Shown: piece after piece, positions 16,010 to 24,564 of the stretch
Position numbering within the stretch: position 1 is the first letter of the stretch
How the letters are laid out: each line of letters starts with the position of its first letter
NCBI RefSeq assembly: GCF_003990045.1
Contig: NZ_RZGZ01000006.1
Location: 1-64,000, forward strand
DNA length: 64,000 bases
Source: Labedella endophytica
GTDB taxonomy: Bacteria; Actinomycetota; Actinomycetes; Actinomycetales; Microbacteriaceae
Direction: 5' to 3'
Notes under the pieces: generated by a model
What the model was told of the DNA's origin: nothing
Seen by the model: the letters and a program-made list of their open reading frames with translations, nothing else
Databases searched by the model: none
Made by a program: the position numbers and the translations under genes

Positions 16010-16258
16010 ATGTTGGGCAACCTCACCGGATGGCATCTCGTCATCATCCTCGTCATCGTCCTGCTGCTGTTCGGCGCGACTCGACTCCCCGCCCTCACTC
16101 GGAGCATCGGACAGTCCGTCCGGATCTTCAAGAAGGAGGTCAGGGACGACGACTCGACGACGTCGTCGACCACCGGTTCCACCTCGGGAGTCCACACGGA
16201 CGAGAGCCCCGTGACCCCCAGCGCGTCGGCTCGACGCGACGCCGACACGACGCCGTAA
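16010..16258 (+). CDS. tatA: Twin-arginine translocase subunit TatA
   Basis: 82 residues. One N-terminal membrane helix (WHLVIILVIVLLLFG) followed by the FGATRLPALTRSIGQ hinge and amphipathic helix and a polar Ser/Thr/Asp tail: the pore-forming subunit for export of folded proteins. TTGGAGG precedes the ATG by 7 nt. tatC follows after 6 bp. A cargo candidate in this window is the PhoX protein at 59901. Confidence 0.93.
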   Translation: MLGNLTGWHLVIILVIVLLLFGATRLPALTRSIGQSVRIFKKEVRDDDSTTSSTTGSTSGVHTDESPVTPSASARRDADTTP

Positions 16259-16264
16259 CCGGCC

Positions 16265-17053
16265 GTGCCCGCGAAACAACGCCGGCAGAGAAATACCGAG
16301 GGGCGGATGTCGCTCGGGCAGCACCTGCTCGAGCTGCGGAAGCGGCTCTTCATCTCCGCGCTCGCGATCGTCGTCGGTATGATCGTCGGCTTCATCGTGG
16401 CCGAGCCCGTGATCCGAGCGATGTCGCGGCCCATCACGGAGCTCGCGGAGCGGATGAACGCGAGCCTCAACTTCGAGACGGTGACCTCCGGCTTCGACCT
16501 CTACATGAAGATCGCTCTGACGGTCGGCATCGTCGTCTCGGCACCGGTCTGGCTCTACCAGATCTGGGCGTTCCTCGTCCCAGGCCTCAAACGGCGTGAG
16601 ATCGGCTACGCCCTCGGTTTCCTCGGCGCGGCCCTCCCGCTGTTCTTCGGGGGAGCGGCCGCCGGGTGGTTCGTCATGCCCCACATCGTCGAGCTCATGG
16701 CGGGATTCATCCCCGAGGGGTCGAGCGGCATCTACACCGCGAGCTACTTCTTCGACTTCGTGCTCAAACTCGTCCTCGCCGTCGGAATCGCCTTCGTGCT
16801 CCCCGTGTTCCTCGTCCTGCTCAACTTCGTCGGCGTGCTGTCGGCGTCCTCCATCATCAAGGCCTGGCGTTGGGCCATCCTCGCGATCATGGTGTTCTGC
16901 GCCCTCGCGACTCCGGCCGCCGACGTGATCTCGATGTTCCTCCTGGCGATCCCGATGATCATCCTCTACTTCGCCGCCTACGGCGTGACGGTCCTGCATG
17001 ATCGTCGCGCGGCGCGACGCGTGTCGGCGCGCGAGGCGGAGTTCGCGGTGTGA
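16265..17053 (+). CDS. tatC: Twin-arginine translocase subunit TatC
   Basis: 262 residues, six predicted membrane helices. It is the receptor for twin-arginine signal peptides. Conserved HLLELRKRLF near residues 19-28 (cytoplasmic N-terminal loop with the signal-binding Glu) and FLVPGLKRREIGY are present. GTG start. The stop overlaps the helY start by 4 bp. No tatB is adjacent, which is common in actinobacterial tatA-tatC loci. Confidence 0.95.
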   Translation: MPAKQRRQRNTEGRMSLGQHLLELRKRLFISALAIVVGMIVGFIVAEPVIRAMSRPITELAERMNASLNFETVTSGFDLYMKIALTVGIVVSAPVWLYQIWAFLVPGLKRREIGYALGFLGAALPLFFGGAAAGWFVMPHIVELMAGFIPEGSSGIYTASYFFDFVLKLVLAVGIAFVLPVFLVLLNFVGVLSASSIIKAWRWAILAIMVFCALATPAADVISMFLLAIPMIILYFAAYGVTVLHDRRAARRVSAREAEFAV

Positions 17054-19467
17054 GCGAGACGCTCTCCCCGGCCGAGCGGTACGCGGCCTCCCGACGAACG
17101 GCCCTCGTCCGTGCCTTCCGCGAGGGCCTGAGGTTCGACCTCGACCCCTTCCAAGAGGCCGCGTGCGAGCGCCTCGAGGCGGGGCGCAGCGTGCTCGTCG
17201 CCGCTCCCACGGGCGCCGGGAAGACGATCGTCGCCGAGTTCGCCGTGTTCCTCGCGATGCGCCAGGAACGCGCCAAGGTGTTCTACACGGCCCCGATGAA
17301 GGCGCTCAGCAACCAGAAGTACGCCGAGTTCGTCGACGCCTACGGGGCCGAGAACGTCGGGCTGCTCACCGGCGACACGAACATCAACTCGGGCGCTCGT
17401 GTGGTGGTGATGACCACCGAGGTTCTCCGCAACATGCTGTACGCGGACTCGCGACTTCTCGAGGACCTCGCGTTCGTCGTGATGGACGAGGTGCACTACC
17501 TCGCGGATCGCTTCCGGGGGGCGGTGTGGGAGGAGGTCATCATCCACCTCCCACAGAGCGTTCGGCTCGTCTCCCTCAGTGCGACGGTGTCGAACGCCGA
17601 GGAGTTCGGGGACTGGCTGCACACCGTGCGCGGCGACACCGACGTCATCGTCTCGGAGGAGCGTCCCGTGCCCCTCGACCAGCACGTGCTCATGGGCGGA
17701 CGTCTCCTGGACCTCTTCGACGCCAAGACCTCTGGCGACGAGCCGAACGTCAACCCCGAGCTCGTCCGTCTCGCGCAGTTCGGCGGGCGGAGCCTTCCCA
17801 CGAAGCAGTACGACGACGTCAGCCGGTATCACCGCCGGCGAGGGCCGCAGCGCCACGAACGGACCTCGCGGGCGAAGATCGTCGAGCTGCTCGGAGAGCA
17901 CCACCTCCTGCCCGCGATCTTCTTCATCTTCAGCCGTGTCGGCTGCGACCAGGCTGTGCGTGAAGTCGTCCGCGCCGGCGTGCGGCTGACCGAGCAGCAC
18001 GAACGTCACGAGATCCGCGCGGTGATCGACGAGCGCACGAGCAACTTCCAGGACGAGGACTTGGCTGTCCTCGGCTACTGGGAATGGCGCGACGGTCTCG
18101 AGCGGGGTGTCGCGGCCCACCATGCCGGCATGCTGCCCGCCTTCAAGGAGGTCGTGGAAGAGCTGTTCCAGCGCAAGCTCCTGAAGGCCGTCTTCGCGAC
18201 CGAGACACTCGCCCTCGGGATCAACATGCCGGCGCGCACGGTCGTACTCGAGAAGCTCGAGAAGTTCAACGGAGAGGCGCGCGTCCCGATCACGTCGGGG
18301 GAGTACACGCAGTTGACGGGCCGGGCCGGGCGACGGGGCATCGACGTCGAGGGCCACGCTGTCATCCAGTGGGTCGAGGGCCTCCACCCGCAAGCCGTCG
18401 CCTCGCTCGCCTCCCGTCGCAGCTACCCCCTCAACTCGAGCTTCCGTCCCACTTACAACATGGCCGTGAACCTCATCGACCGGTTCGGGCGCCGCAGGAC
18501 GCGCGAGATCCTGGAGTCCTCCTTCGCCCAGTTCCAGGCGGATCGCGCTGTGGTCGACCTCGCTCGGAAGGTGCGCGACCAGGAAGGGTCGCTCGAGGGC
18601 TACGCCGAGGCGATGCGCTGCCATCTCGGCGACTTCGCGGAGTACGCATCCATCCGGCGTGAGCTCGGAGACCTCGAGAAGCAGCGACCGGATGCCGGAT
18701 CGGCGGCGAAACGCGAGCGACGATCGCGCCAGATCGCCTCGCTGAAGAAGCGGATGAAGGCCCACCCGTGCCACGGGTGCTCCGACCGGGAGAAGCACGC
18801 GCGCTGGGCCGAGCGTTGGTTCCGGCTCCGCCGGGAGACCGATACGCTTCGCCGACAGATCAACACGCGTACGGGAGCCGTCGCGAAGGTCTTCGATCGC
18901 GTCGTCGACGTCCTCGTGGAACTCGGCTACCTCGTCGAGGGCTCGGGTCCCGGCGGGATCTCCCTCGCCACCCAGGGCCAGTCGCTCAAGCGTATCTACG
19001 GTGAACGCGACCTGCTCGTGGCCGAATGCCTCCGCCGCGGTCTCTGGAACGACCTCGACGCTCCGAGCCTCGCCGCGTTGGCCTGCTGCCTCGTCTACGA
19101 GCCGCGGCGCGACGACACCGACGTCCCCGAGAACTATCTGCCCCGAGGTCGCTTCCGCACAGCCCTCACCGCCACGCAAGAGGTCTGGAGTGTCCTGGAC
19201 GACGTCGAGCAGGCCCATCGGCTGCCAGGGAGTAACGTTCCGGCCAACGGCCTCGCACTCGCGATGTACAAGTGGGCGTCGGGCTCGCCTCTCGACGTGG
19301 TCCTCCGCGACGCCGACCTCGCCGCCGGCGACTTCGTACGCTGGTGCAAGCAGACGATCGATCTGCTCGACCAGCTCTCGACCGTCGCGGATCCGCCGGT
19401 GGGTGTGACGGCGCGACTCGCGCTCGATTCTGTGAGACGCGGGATCGTCGCGTACAGCTCGGTATGA
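17050..19467 (+). CDS. helY: Ski2/Mtr4-like DEAD/DEAH RNA helicase (HelY type)
   Basis: 805 residues. Motif I AAPTGAGKT at about 50-58, Ia APMKALSNQKY, II MDEVHYLADRFRG at about 144-156, III SLSATVSNAEEF, and motif VI TGRAGRRGID. A Ski2-like C-terminal DSHCT helical region follows, as in HelY next to tatC in mycobacteria. A role in RNA processing or decay is inferred from the family. GTG start, coupled to tatC. Confidence 0.93.
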   Translation: MSETLSPAERYAASRRTALVRAFREGLRFDLDPFQEAACERLEAGRSVLVAAPTGAGKTIVAEFAVFLAMRQERAKVFYTAPMKALSNQKYAEFVDAYGAENVGLLTGDTNINSGARVVVMTTEVLRNMLYADSRLLEDLAFVVMDEVHYLADRFRGAVWEEVIIHLPQSVRLVSLSATVSNAEEFGDWLHTVRGDTDVIVSEERPVPLDQHVLMGGRLLDLFDAKTSGDEPNVNPELVRLAQFGGRSLPTKQYDDVSRYHRRRGPQRHERTSRAKIVELLGEHHLLPAIFFIFSRVGCDQAVREVVRAGVRLTEQHERHEIRAVIDERTSNFQDEDLAVLGYWEWRDGLERGVAAHHAGMLPAFKEVVEELFQRKLLKAVFATETLALGINMPARTVVLEKLEKFNGEARVPITSGEYTQLTGRAGRRGIDVEGHAVIQWVEGLHPQAVASLASRRSYPLNSSFRPTYNMAVNLIDRFGRRRTREILESSFAQFQADRAVVDLARKVRDQEGSLEGYAEAMRCHLGDFAEYASIRRELGDLEKQRPDAGSAAKRERRSRQIASLKKRMKAHPCHGCSDREKHARWAERWFRLRRETDTLRRQINTRTGAVAKVFDRVVDVLVELGYLVEGSGPGGISLATQGQSLKRIYGERDLLVAECLRRGLWNDLDAPSLAALACCLVYEPRRDDTDVPENYLPRGRFRTALTATQEVWSVLDDVEQAHRLPGSNVPANGLALAMYKWASGSPLDVVLRDADLAAGDFVRWCKQTIDLLDQLSTVADPPVGVTARLALDSVRRGIVAYSSV

Positions 19468-19498
19468 CGATCGGGACGATCGTCCAGGTTGCCGATCG

Positions 19499-19504
19499 TA
19501 GGCT
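19499..19504 (+). promoter_or_regulatory. -10 element (TAGGCT) for lnt, leaderless type
   Basis: Ends 6 nt before the GTG at 19511; identical hexamer and spacing to mshC and def. Confidence 0.5.
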
Positions 19505-19510
19505 TACGAG

Positions 19511-21088
19511 GTGACCCGAACCCACAACGCCGCGACGAGTCCTCCCGCGAACGCGATGACCTCGGCCACCGATGCGCCGATCGTGCCGCTCTGGGCCGCT
19601 CTCCTTCTGGCCGTGGGCGCCGGGCCGGTGCTCGATGCCGGATTCCCCGACCTCGGCGTGTGGCCCCTCGCGTTCGTCGGTATCGCGATCGTACTCGTGG
19701 CGGTGATCGGTCGCCGGGCCGGGACGTCCTTCCTCGTCGGATTCGTGGCCGGGTTGTCGTTCTACCTCGTGCACGTGTCGTGGACGGCGCTCTACCTCGG
19801 TCCCGTTCCGTGGGTAGCGCTCTCGACTCTCGAGTCGCTGTTCTTCGGTGCCGGAGCCCTGCTCATCACCCTCGCCTTCCGCTGGTTCCCGCGCATCTGG
19901 TCCGGCCCCGTCGCCCGGATCGGCGTCCTGCCGGTCCTCGTGGCGGCACTGTGGACAGCGCGCGAGATGGTCGCCGGGACGTGGCCATACGGCGGATTCG
20001 CGTGGGGGAGGGTGGCGCTCAGCCAGTCGGAGAGCCCGTTCGCCCCGCTGGTGGCCTGGGTCGGCATCTCGGGACTCAGCTTCATCATGGTGGCCATCGT
20101 GGCGGTTGCCGTGCAGGTCCTTCGCGAGCCGGCCCCGGGGCTCGGCCGTAGGATGGCCGTCCCCGCTGTGCTCGTCGTCGCCGCGCTCGCGATTCCGGCC
20201 TGGCCGACGTCCGTCTTCGGAACCTCCCGCATCGCAGCGGTCCAGGGGAACATCAAGGCCGGGTATTTCGACGCGGCGGATCGTGAGCCCGGCGATCTCA
20301 TTCTCGGACAGCTCGACGCCAGCCTCCCGATCGTGGGGGAGGGCGTCGACATGATCGTCTGGCCGGAAGGTGCGAGCGAGTACGACCCGGCCACGGTGCC
20401 GGCCGCCGCGCAGGCCCTCACGACGTTGAGCGAACTCGCCGGCGGAGCGCCGATCATCCTGGGGACGAACCAGGAACGGGACGAACGGGTCTACAACACG
20501 TCCGTGCTGTGGGAGAACGGTCGCGTGGAGGACTGGTACGACAAGAAGCACCCGGTGCCGTTCGGTGAGTACGTCCCCGACAGGGAGTTCTGGGAGCCCT
20601 TCGCGCCGGACCTCATCGGGCTCATCGGGCGCGACTACACGCCGGGCACTCGGGACGGCGTCTTCGACGTGAACGGTGTCATCGCCGGGATCAACATCTG
20701 CTTCGACATCGTCGACGACGCGGTCATCCGCGACTCGGTGGACCGGGGAGCCCAGGTGCTCCTGGCGCAGACCAACAACGCCGATTTCGGTCGCACGGAC
20801 GAGAACCAGCAGCAGCTCGCCATCACGCGGCTGCGCGCGATCGAGACGTCGCGGAGCGTCGTCAGCATCTCGACGGTCGGTCTCAGCGCCATCATCGGTC
20901 CGAGCGGTGAGACCATCTCGACCGTGCCAGCGTACGAGCCCGGCGCGCTCGTCGAGGATGTGCCGCTCTCGCGTGATCTGACGCCGGCGGTCGTCCTCGG
21001 CGGTCAACTCGAAGGGCTTATCGTCGGGTGGGGGCTCGGCACCCTCGTGATCGCCGGTCTCCTCGGAGCGCGTCGCCGTCGCGGCTGA
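19511..21088 (+). CDS. lnt: Apolipoprotein N-acyltransferase
   Basis: 525 residues. Six to seven N-terminal membrane helices and a periplasm-facing nitrilase-like domain. The Glu-Lys-Cys triad is visible in VWPEGAS, DKKHPVPFGEY and GINICFD. It adds the third acyl chain to the N-terminal Cys of lipoproteins; clients in this window include the lipoproteins at 8847, 12966 and 38851. In mycobacteria this domain is joined or neighboured by polyprenol-phosphate mannose synthase (Ppm1/Dpm); that part is absent here and the gene is followed by a terminator and convergent rbpA. Confidence 0.93.
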   Translation: MTRTHNAATSPPANAMTSATDAPIVPLWAALLLAVGAGPVLDAGFPDLGVWPLAFVGIAIVLVAVIGRRAGTSFLVGFVAGLSFYLVHVSWTALYLGPVPWVALSTLESLFFGAGALLITLAFRWFPRIWSGPVARIGVLPVLVAALWTAREMVAGTWPYGGFAWGRVALSQSESPFAPLVAWVGISGLSFIMVAIVAVAVQVLREPAPGLGRRMAVPAVLVVAALAIPAWPTSVFGTSRIAAVQGNIKAGYFDAADREPGDLILGQLDASLPIVGEGVDMIVWPEGASEYDPATVPAAAQALTTLSELAGGAPIILGTNQERDERVYNTSVLWENGRVEDWYDKKHPVPFGEYVPDREFWEPFAPDLIGLIGRDYTPGTRDGVFDVNGVIAGINICFDIVDDAVIRDSVDRGAQVLLAQTNNADFGRTDENQQQLAITRLRAIETSRSVVSISTVGLSAIIGPSGETISTVPAYEPGALVEDVPLSRDLTPAVVLGGQLEGLIVGWGLGTLVIAGLLGARRRRG

Positions 21089-21144
21089 TCGCGCAGCCCG
21101 AAGAGGCGCTGGGCGAGGAGCTGCCTCATCGCCGCGGCAACGAC

Positions 21145-21174
21145 GAAGCACCGGACGTTTCCGTCCGGTGCTTC
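21145..21174. terminator. Bidirectional terminator between lnt and rbpA
   Basis: Perfect 13-bp arms (21145-21157 and 21162-21174) with a 4-nt loop between two convergent genes. Confidence 0.85.
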
Positions 21175-21200
21175 GGTGTGTGTGCGAGAGAACGGCCCGG

Positions 21201-21566
21201 TCAGGCGCCGATCTTGTGTTGTCCGCGTCGGGCGCGGAGGAAGTCGAGACGCTCCTGGAGGAGCTCTTCGAGTTCGGCGCGCGTGCGACGCTCGAGGAGC
21301 ATGTCCCAGTGCGTACGGGGCGCCTTGACGTCGCCGTGGTCGATGTCGACGGGCTTGCTGTCCACCATCAGGACGGCTTCCGCACCGCACGTCTTGCACT
21401 CCCAGGTGTCGGGGGCATCGGCGTCGGCGGCGAAGACGAGAACGGTGTCGTTCCCGCAGGTGGCGCACGAGTACTCGTGAGCGATCCGCTCCGAGAACAC
21501 GACCCCTTCTTCGCTCTGCAGGCTCTGTGATCCGAGGCGCATTCCGCGCAGGCTGCGATCTGCCAT
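21201..21566 (-). CDS. rbpA: RNA polymerase-binding protein RbpA
   Basis: 121 residues. Actinobacterial transcription factor that binds the principal sigma factor and stabilises the open complex. The core has four Cys (YSCATCGND... and WECKTCGAEA) as in the zinc-containing Streptomyces form, a basic linker and the C-terminal sigma-interaction helix (MLLERRTRAELEELLQERLDFLR). ATG with GAGGAG about 8 nt upstream. A second, out-of-frame ATG sits 20 nt upstream inside a duplicated 12-mer and is rejected as start. A sigma-R-like promoter precedes it. Confidence 0.95.
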   Translation of the reverse strand: MADRSLRGMRLGSQSLQSEEGVVFSERIAHEYSCATCGNDTVLVFAADADAPDTWECKTCGAEAVLMVDSKPVDIDHGDVKAPRTHWDMLLERRTRAELEELLQERLDFLRARRGQHKIGA

Positions 21567-21595
21567 TGTGTGGTCTCCTCTCGCATTGTGTGGTC
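21564..21595. repeat. Duplicated 12-mer in the rbpA leader
   Basis: cattgtgtggtc occurs at 21564-21575 and 21584-21595, exactly 20 bp apart. The first copy contains the rbpA start codon, the second a decoy ATG. Confidence 0.8.
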
Positions 21596-21601
21596 CGTCA
21601 A

Positions 21602-21633
21602 GTTATAACGCGTCAAGCTGGGTTTTCTCTTCC
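21602..21633 (-). promoter_or_regulatory. Candidate sigma-R/sigma-H-type promoter of rbpA
   Basis: On the minus strand GGAA (21633-21630), 20 nt, GTT (21609-21607), within the palindrome GTTATAAC. The oxidative-stress sigma consensus is GGAAT-N18-GTT (19 nt between GGAA and GTT). Streptomyces rbpA is a known sigma-R target. Expected leader about 35 nt. Inference. Confidence 0.4.
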
Positions 21634-21666
21634 AACGACCGTGATGCTCCCAGGTCGCGCCCAGTT

Positions 21667-22419
21667 TCAGATGGAGGTTCGGAGCGCTCGAGCGGCCAGA
21701 TCGCTCCGGTCCGTCACGATACCGTCGACGCCGAGTGCGACGAGGCGCCACATGTCGTCGGGGTCGTCGACGGTCCAGACGTGCACCTCGACACCCGCCG
21801 CGTGGAATGTCCTGATCGTCCGGTGCGTGACGACGGCGATTCCGCGATGACGTTCCGGCACCTGCACGCACGGGACGCCCCGCAGAATACGACGAACGAT
21901 CCCCGAGAGCCCGAGCCGTGCGGGGAGGAGAGCGAGGGCCACGAGGTCGCTCGACGCACTCGTGGCGACACCGGGGAGGGCTCGAACGGCGTTCGACCGC
22001 GTGCGCGCGTCGAAGGAGGTCACGAGGACGCGGTCTGTGGCCGCGGCCGTCCGGATGGCATGGGCGACGGCCTGTACCGCTCCGGGTGCTTTGACGTCGA
22101 TGTTGAATCGCGTGCGGGGGAGTGCCTCGAGCGCGTCGAGCAGGCGGGGAGGGTGGTTCCCGCCTCCGAGGTCGATCGAGTCGAGTTCCGCCATCGACGT
22201 GCGCGCGATCTCGACTGAACGGCCACCGACACGGAAGACGGGGTCGTGCGCGAGGACCGCGACTCCATCGGACGTCACGTGGGCGTCCGTCTCGACGTAG
22301 TCGGCCCCGGTGTCGACGGCTGCCCGGAACGCCGACACGGTGTTCTCCGGCACGTGGGTCGCGAGCCCACGGTGGGCGAACACCCGGGGGAGCGGGGAGT
22401 CGAAGTATCGAGAGGTCAT
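21667..22419 (-). CDS. Glycerophosphodiester phosphodiesterase
   Basis: 250 residues, GDPD TIM barrel. HRG with PENT near residues 13-22, ETDAHVTSDG with the metal Glu/Asp, LAHDP with the catalytic His, and the terminal VWTVDDPDDMWRLVALGVDGIVTDR. It hydrolyses glycerophosphodiesters to glycerol-3-phosphate and an alcohol. No signal peptide, so cytoplasmic. Start ATG 22419 has GGAGA 8 nt upstream. Divergent from the SDR gene. Confidence 0.92.
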   Translation of the reverse strand: MTSRYFDSPLPRVFAHRGLATHVPENTVSAFRAAVDTGADYVETDAHVTSDGVAVLAHDPVFRVGGRSVEIARTSMAELDSIDLGGGNHPPRLLDALEALPRTRFNIDVKAPGAVQAVAHAIRTAAATDRVLVTSFDARTRSNAVRALPGVATSASSDLVALALLPARLGLSGIVRRILRGVPCVQVPERHRGIAVVTHRTIRTFHAAGVEVHVWTVDDPDDMWRLVALGVDGIVTDRSDLAARALRTSI

Positions 22420-22526
22420 GCGTGTCTCCTGCCCTTGGTAGTCTCGGGGCTGGCCCCAGCTTGGCATGCGCTCCGTCGGAGTACCCGCTCGCTCGCGGGC
22501 CGCCGTCCCACTGGAGAGGAACTACC

Positions 22527-23291
22527 GTGTCACACCCCCTCGCGCCCGGATCCCTCGAGGGCAAGAACGTCCTCGTCACCGGCTCGTCCCGCGGCATCGG
22601 CGCCGACACCGTCCGCTACTTCGCGGCCGCCGGCGCCAACGTCGTCATCAACTTCCGCAACAAAGAGGCACGCGCGATCAAGCTCGCTGACCAGATCCGG
22701 TCAGAGGGAGGCACCGCCCTCACCGTCGGGGCCGACCTCACGGATGCGGACTCGGTCGCGGCCATGGCCGCCACGATCGCGGAGGCCTACGGCTCGCTCG
22801 ACATCCTCGTGCTCAACGCCTCGGGCGGGATGGAGAGCGGGATGGCCGAGGACTACGCGATGGTGCTCAACCGCGACGCGCAGGTGCGGGTGGTCGACGC
22901 CATGCTGCCGCTGCTCGGTCGTGGATCACGCATCGTCTTCGTGACGAGCCACCAGGCCCACTTCATCCACTCGACGCCGACCATGCCGGAGTACGAGCCC
23001 GTGGCACGCTCGAAGCGTGCGGGCGAGGATGCGCTGCGCGGCCGTGTCGAGGAGTTCGAGGCCGCCGGAATCGAGTTCGTCGTGGTCTCCGGCGACATGA
23101 TCGAGGGCACCATCACGGCGACCCTGCTCGAGCGGGCGAACCCGGGGGCGATCTCGGCGCGCAAGGAGGCGGCAGGCCGGCTCTTCAATGTGTCCGAGTT
23201 CGCCGCCGAGGTCGCTGCCGCGGCGGTGGAGCCCATCGGCGCCGATCACACCCGTTACGTCGGCGACGTCTCGGACTTCGGCGGCCACTGA
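22527..23291 (+). CDS. SDR-family oxidoreductase with atypical active site
   Basis: 254 residues. Nucleotide-binding TGSSRGIG near residues 19-26, DL(T) at about 70 and NAS in place of NAG. The catalytic Ser is in VFVTSH. Where SDRs have YxxxK, this protein reads VARSK; the nearest Tyr is three residues further upstream (YEPVARSK), so the Tyr-Lys spacing is 7 instead of 4. Either the loop is rearranged or the protein is not a conventional dehydrogenase. Substrate unknown. GTG start with GGAGAGG about 8 nt upstream. Shares a strong hairpin terminator with the convergent gene downstream. Confidence 0.85.
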   Translation: MSHPLAPGSLEGKNVLVTGSSRGIGADTVRYFAAAGANVVINFRNKEARAIKLADQIRSEGGTALTVGADLTDADSVAAMAATIAEAYGSLDILVLNASGGMESGMAEDYAMVLNRDAQVRVVDAMLPLLGRGSRIVFVTSHQAHFIHSTPTMPEYEPVARSKRAGEDALRGRVEEFEAAGIEFVVVSGDMIEGTITATLLERANPGAISARKEAAGRLFNVSEFAAEVAAAAVEPIGADHTRYVGDVSDFGGH

Positions 23292-23310
23292 AGCGAACGC
23301 GCTGGACGAT

Positions 23311-23359
23311 ACGAACGCGCGGCTCGGACGGAATCGCTCCGTCCGAGCCGCGCGTTCGT
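23311..23359. terminator. Bidirectional terminator with 22-bp perfect stem
   Basis: Arms 23311-23332 and 23338-23359, loop atcgc. Lies between convergent SDR and alkene-reductase genes. Confidence 0.85.
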
Positions 23360-23371
23360 GCATGCTCTTTC

Positions 23372-24445
23372 CTAGGCGCTCAGGCGCGGGTAGTCGGTGT
23401 AGCCCGTCGCGTCGGGACCGTAGAACGTGGCGGGGTTCGGCTCGTTCTCGGGGTGGCCGCCCTTCCATCGCTCGACGAGGTCCGGGTTCGCGATCGCGAG
23501 ACGACCGACGGCGACGGCGTCGGCCGCGCCGCTCTCCACGAGCTGTTCGGCCTCTTCCTTCGTGGTGACGCGGCCGAAGCCGCTGTTGGCGATGAATGCG
23601 CCGTCGAACCGGCCACGCAGATCCTGGACGAGCTCCCCGTTCGGCTCAGCGTGCAGCACGCTGAGGTAGGCGAGTCCGAGCGGCGAGATGCCATCGACGA
23701 CGGCCTCGTAGGTCGCCCGCACATCGTCCGTGTCCGTCTCCGCGACGTCCTGGATGTTATGAGCGGGGGAGAGACGCAGCCCGACGCGACCGGCACCGAT
23801 CTCCTCGGCGACCGCGCGCACGACCTCTACGACGAACGAGGCACGCGCCTCGGGCGAGCCGCCATAACCGTCCTCGCGCTGATTGGACGCGGGGGACAGG
23901 AACTCGTGGAGCAGGTAGCCGTTGGCGCCGTGCACCTCGACTCCGTCGAACCCGGCGTCGATCGCACGGCGAGCCGCCGCGACGAACTCGTCACGGACGA
24001 CCGCGAGCTCCTCGGTCGTCAGGGCGTGCGGAACCGGGTAGGGCTTCTTGCCGGCGGGCGTGCGGACGTCCCCGCTGATCGCGATCGCGCTCGGCGCGAC
24101 GATGCGCGACGTGCCGGTGATGTCGGTGTGGGACACACGGCCGCCGTTCATGAGCTGCATGACGATTCGTCCGCCCCCTTCGTGCACGGCCTCGGCGACA
24201 CGGGCCCAGCCGGCGGCCTGCTCATCGGTCGCGATGCCCGGCTGACCGGGGTAGGCCTTGGACTCGGCGGACGGGAAGGTACCCTCGGTGACGATGAGTC
24301 CGAGACCGGCACGCTGTGCGTAGTGCTCGACGTTCAGATCGCTGGGCACACCGTTGCTGTGCGAGCGGGTCCGAGTGAGAGGCGCCATCACGACGCGGTT
24401 CCCGAGCTCGAGGTCTCCTGCTGTGAGGGGAGTGTAGAGATCCAT
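23372..24445 (-). CDS. Old yellow enzyme family FMN ene-reductase
   Basis: 357 residues. NADH:flavin oxidoreductase TIM barrel: VMAPLTRTRS (FMN site), VTEGT, QLMNGGRVSH, FDGVEVHGANGYLLHEFLSPASNQR and a late AVAVGRLAIANPDLVER phosphate-binding motif. The NemA/alkene-reductase branch reduces activated C=C bonds, nitro compounds and nitrate esters. Start ATG 24445 has AAGGAC upstream; the open frame extends further but without support. Divergent from the S9 peptidase. Confidence 0.92.
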   Translation of the reverse strand: MDLYTPLTAGDLELGNRVVMAPLTRTRSHSNGVPSDLNVEHYAQRAGLGLIVTEGTFPSAESKAYPGQPGIATDEQAAGWARVAEAVHEGGGRIVMQLMNGGRVSHTDITGTSRIVAPSAIAISGDVRTPAGKKPYPVPHALTTEELAVVRDEFVAAARRAIDAGFDGVEVHGANGYLLHEFLSPASNQREDGYGGSPEARASFVVEVVRAVAEEIGAGRVGLRLSPAHNIQDVAETDTDDVRATYEAVVDGISPLGLAYLSVLHAEPNGELVQDLRGRFDGAFIANSGFGRVTTKEEAEQLVESGAADAVAVGRLAIANPDLVERWKGGHPENEPNPATFYGPDATGYTDYPRLSA

Positions 24446-24552
24446 GCTGTCCTTCCGTTGCGGCGCGCTTTCGCGCCATCCGGACGCAACGCCTCCGAAC
24501 GGACCGTATTCCCGATCGCTCCTGACGGTTTGGTGTGGGCCGGGGATCGGCG

Positions 24553-24558
24553 TTGAAT
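24553..24558 (+). promoter_or_regulatory. -10 element (TTGAAT) for the S9 peptidase, leaderless type
   Basis: Ends 6 nt before the GTG at 24565 and decides that start over the upstream GTG at 24535. Confidence 0.4.
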
Positions 24559-24564
24559 GGACAG

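Noticed and set aside
16978-19218. 746-residue open frame antisense to helY, and similar long frames at 17-1570, 3338-4723, 36989-38929 and 59871-62390
   Set aside because: They lie opposite well-supported genes, follow the third-position GC bias of those genes, and have no recognisable domains or ribosome binding sites.
21368-21586. Reading frame from the upstream ATG at 21586 in the rbpA leader
   Set aside because: Out of frame with rbpA, no conserved sequence; the downstream ATG has the ribosome binding site.
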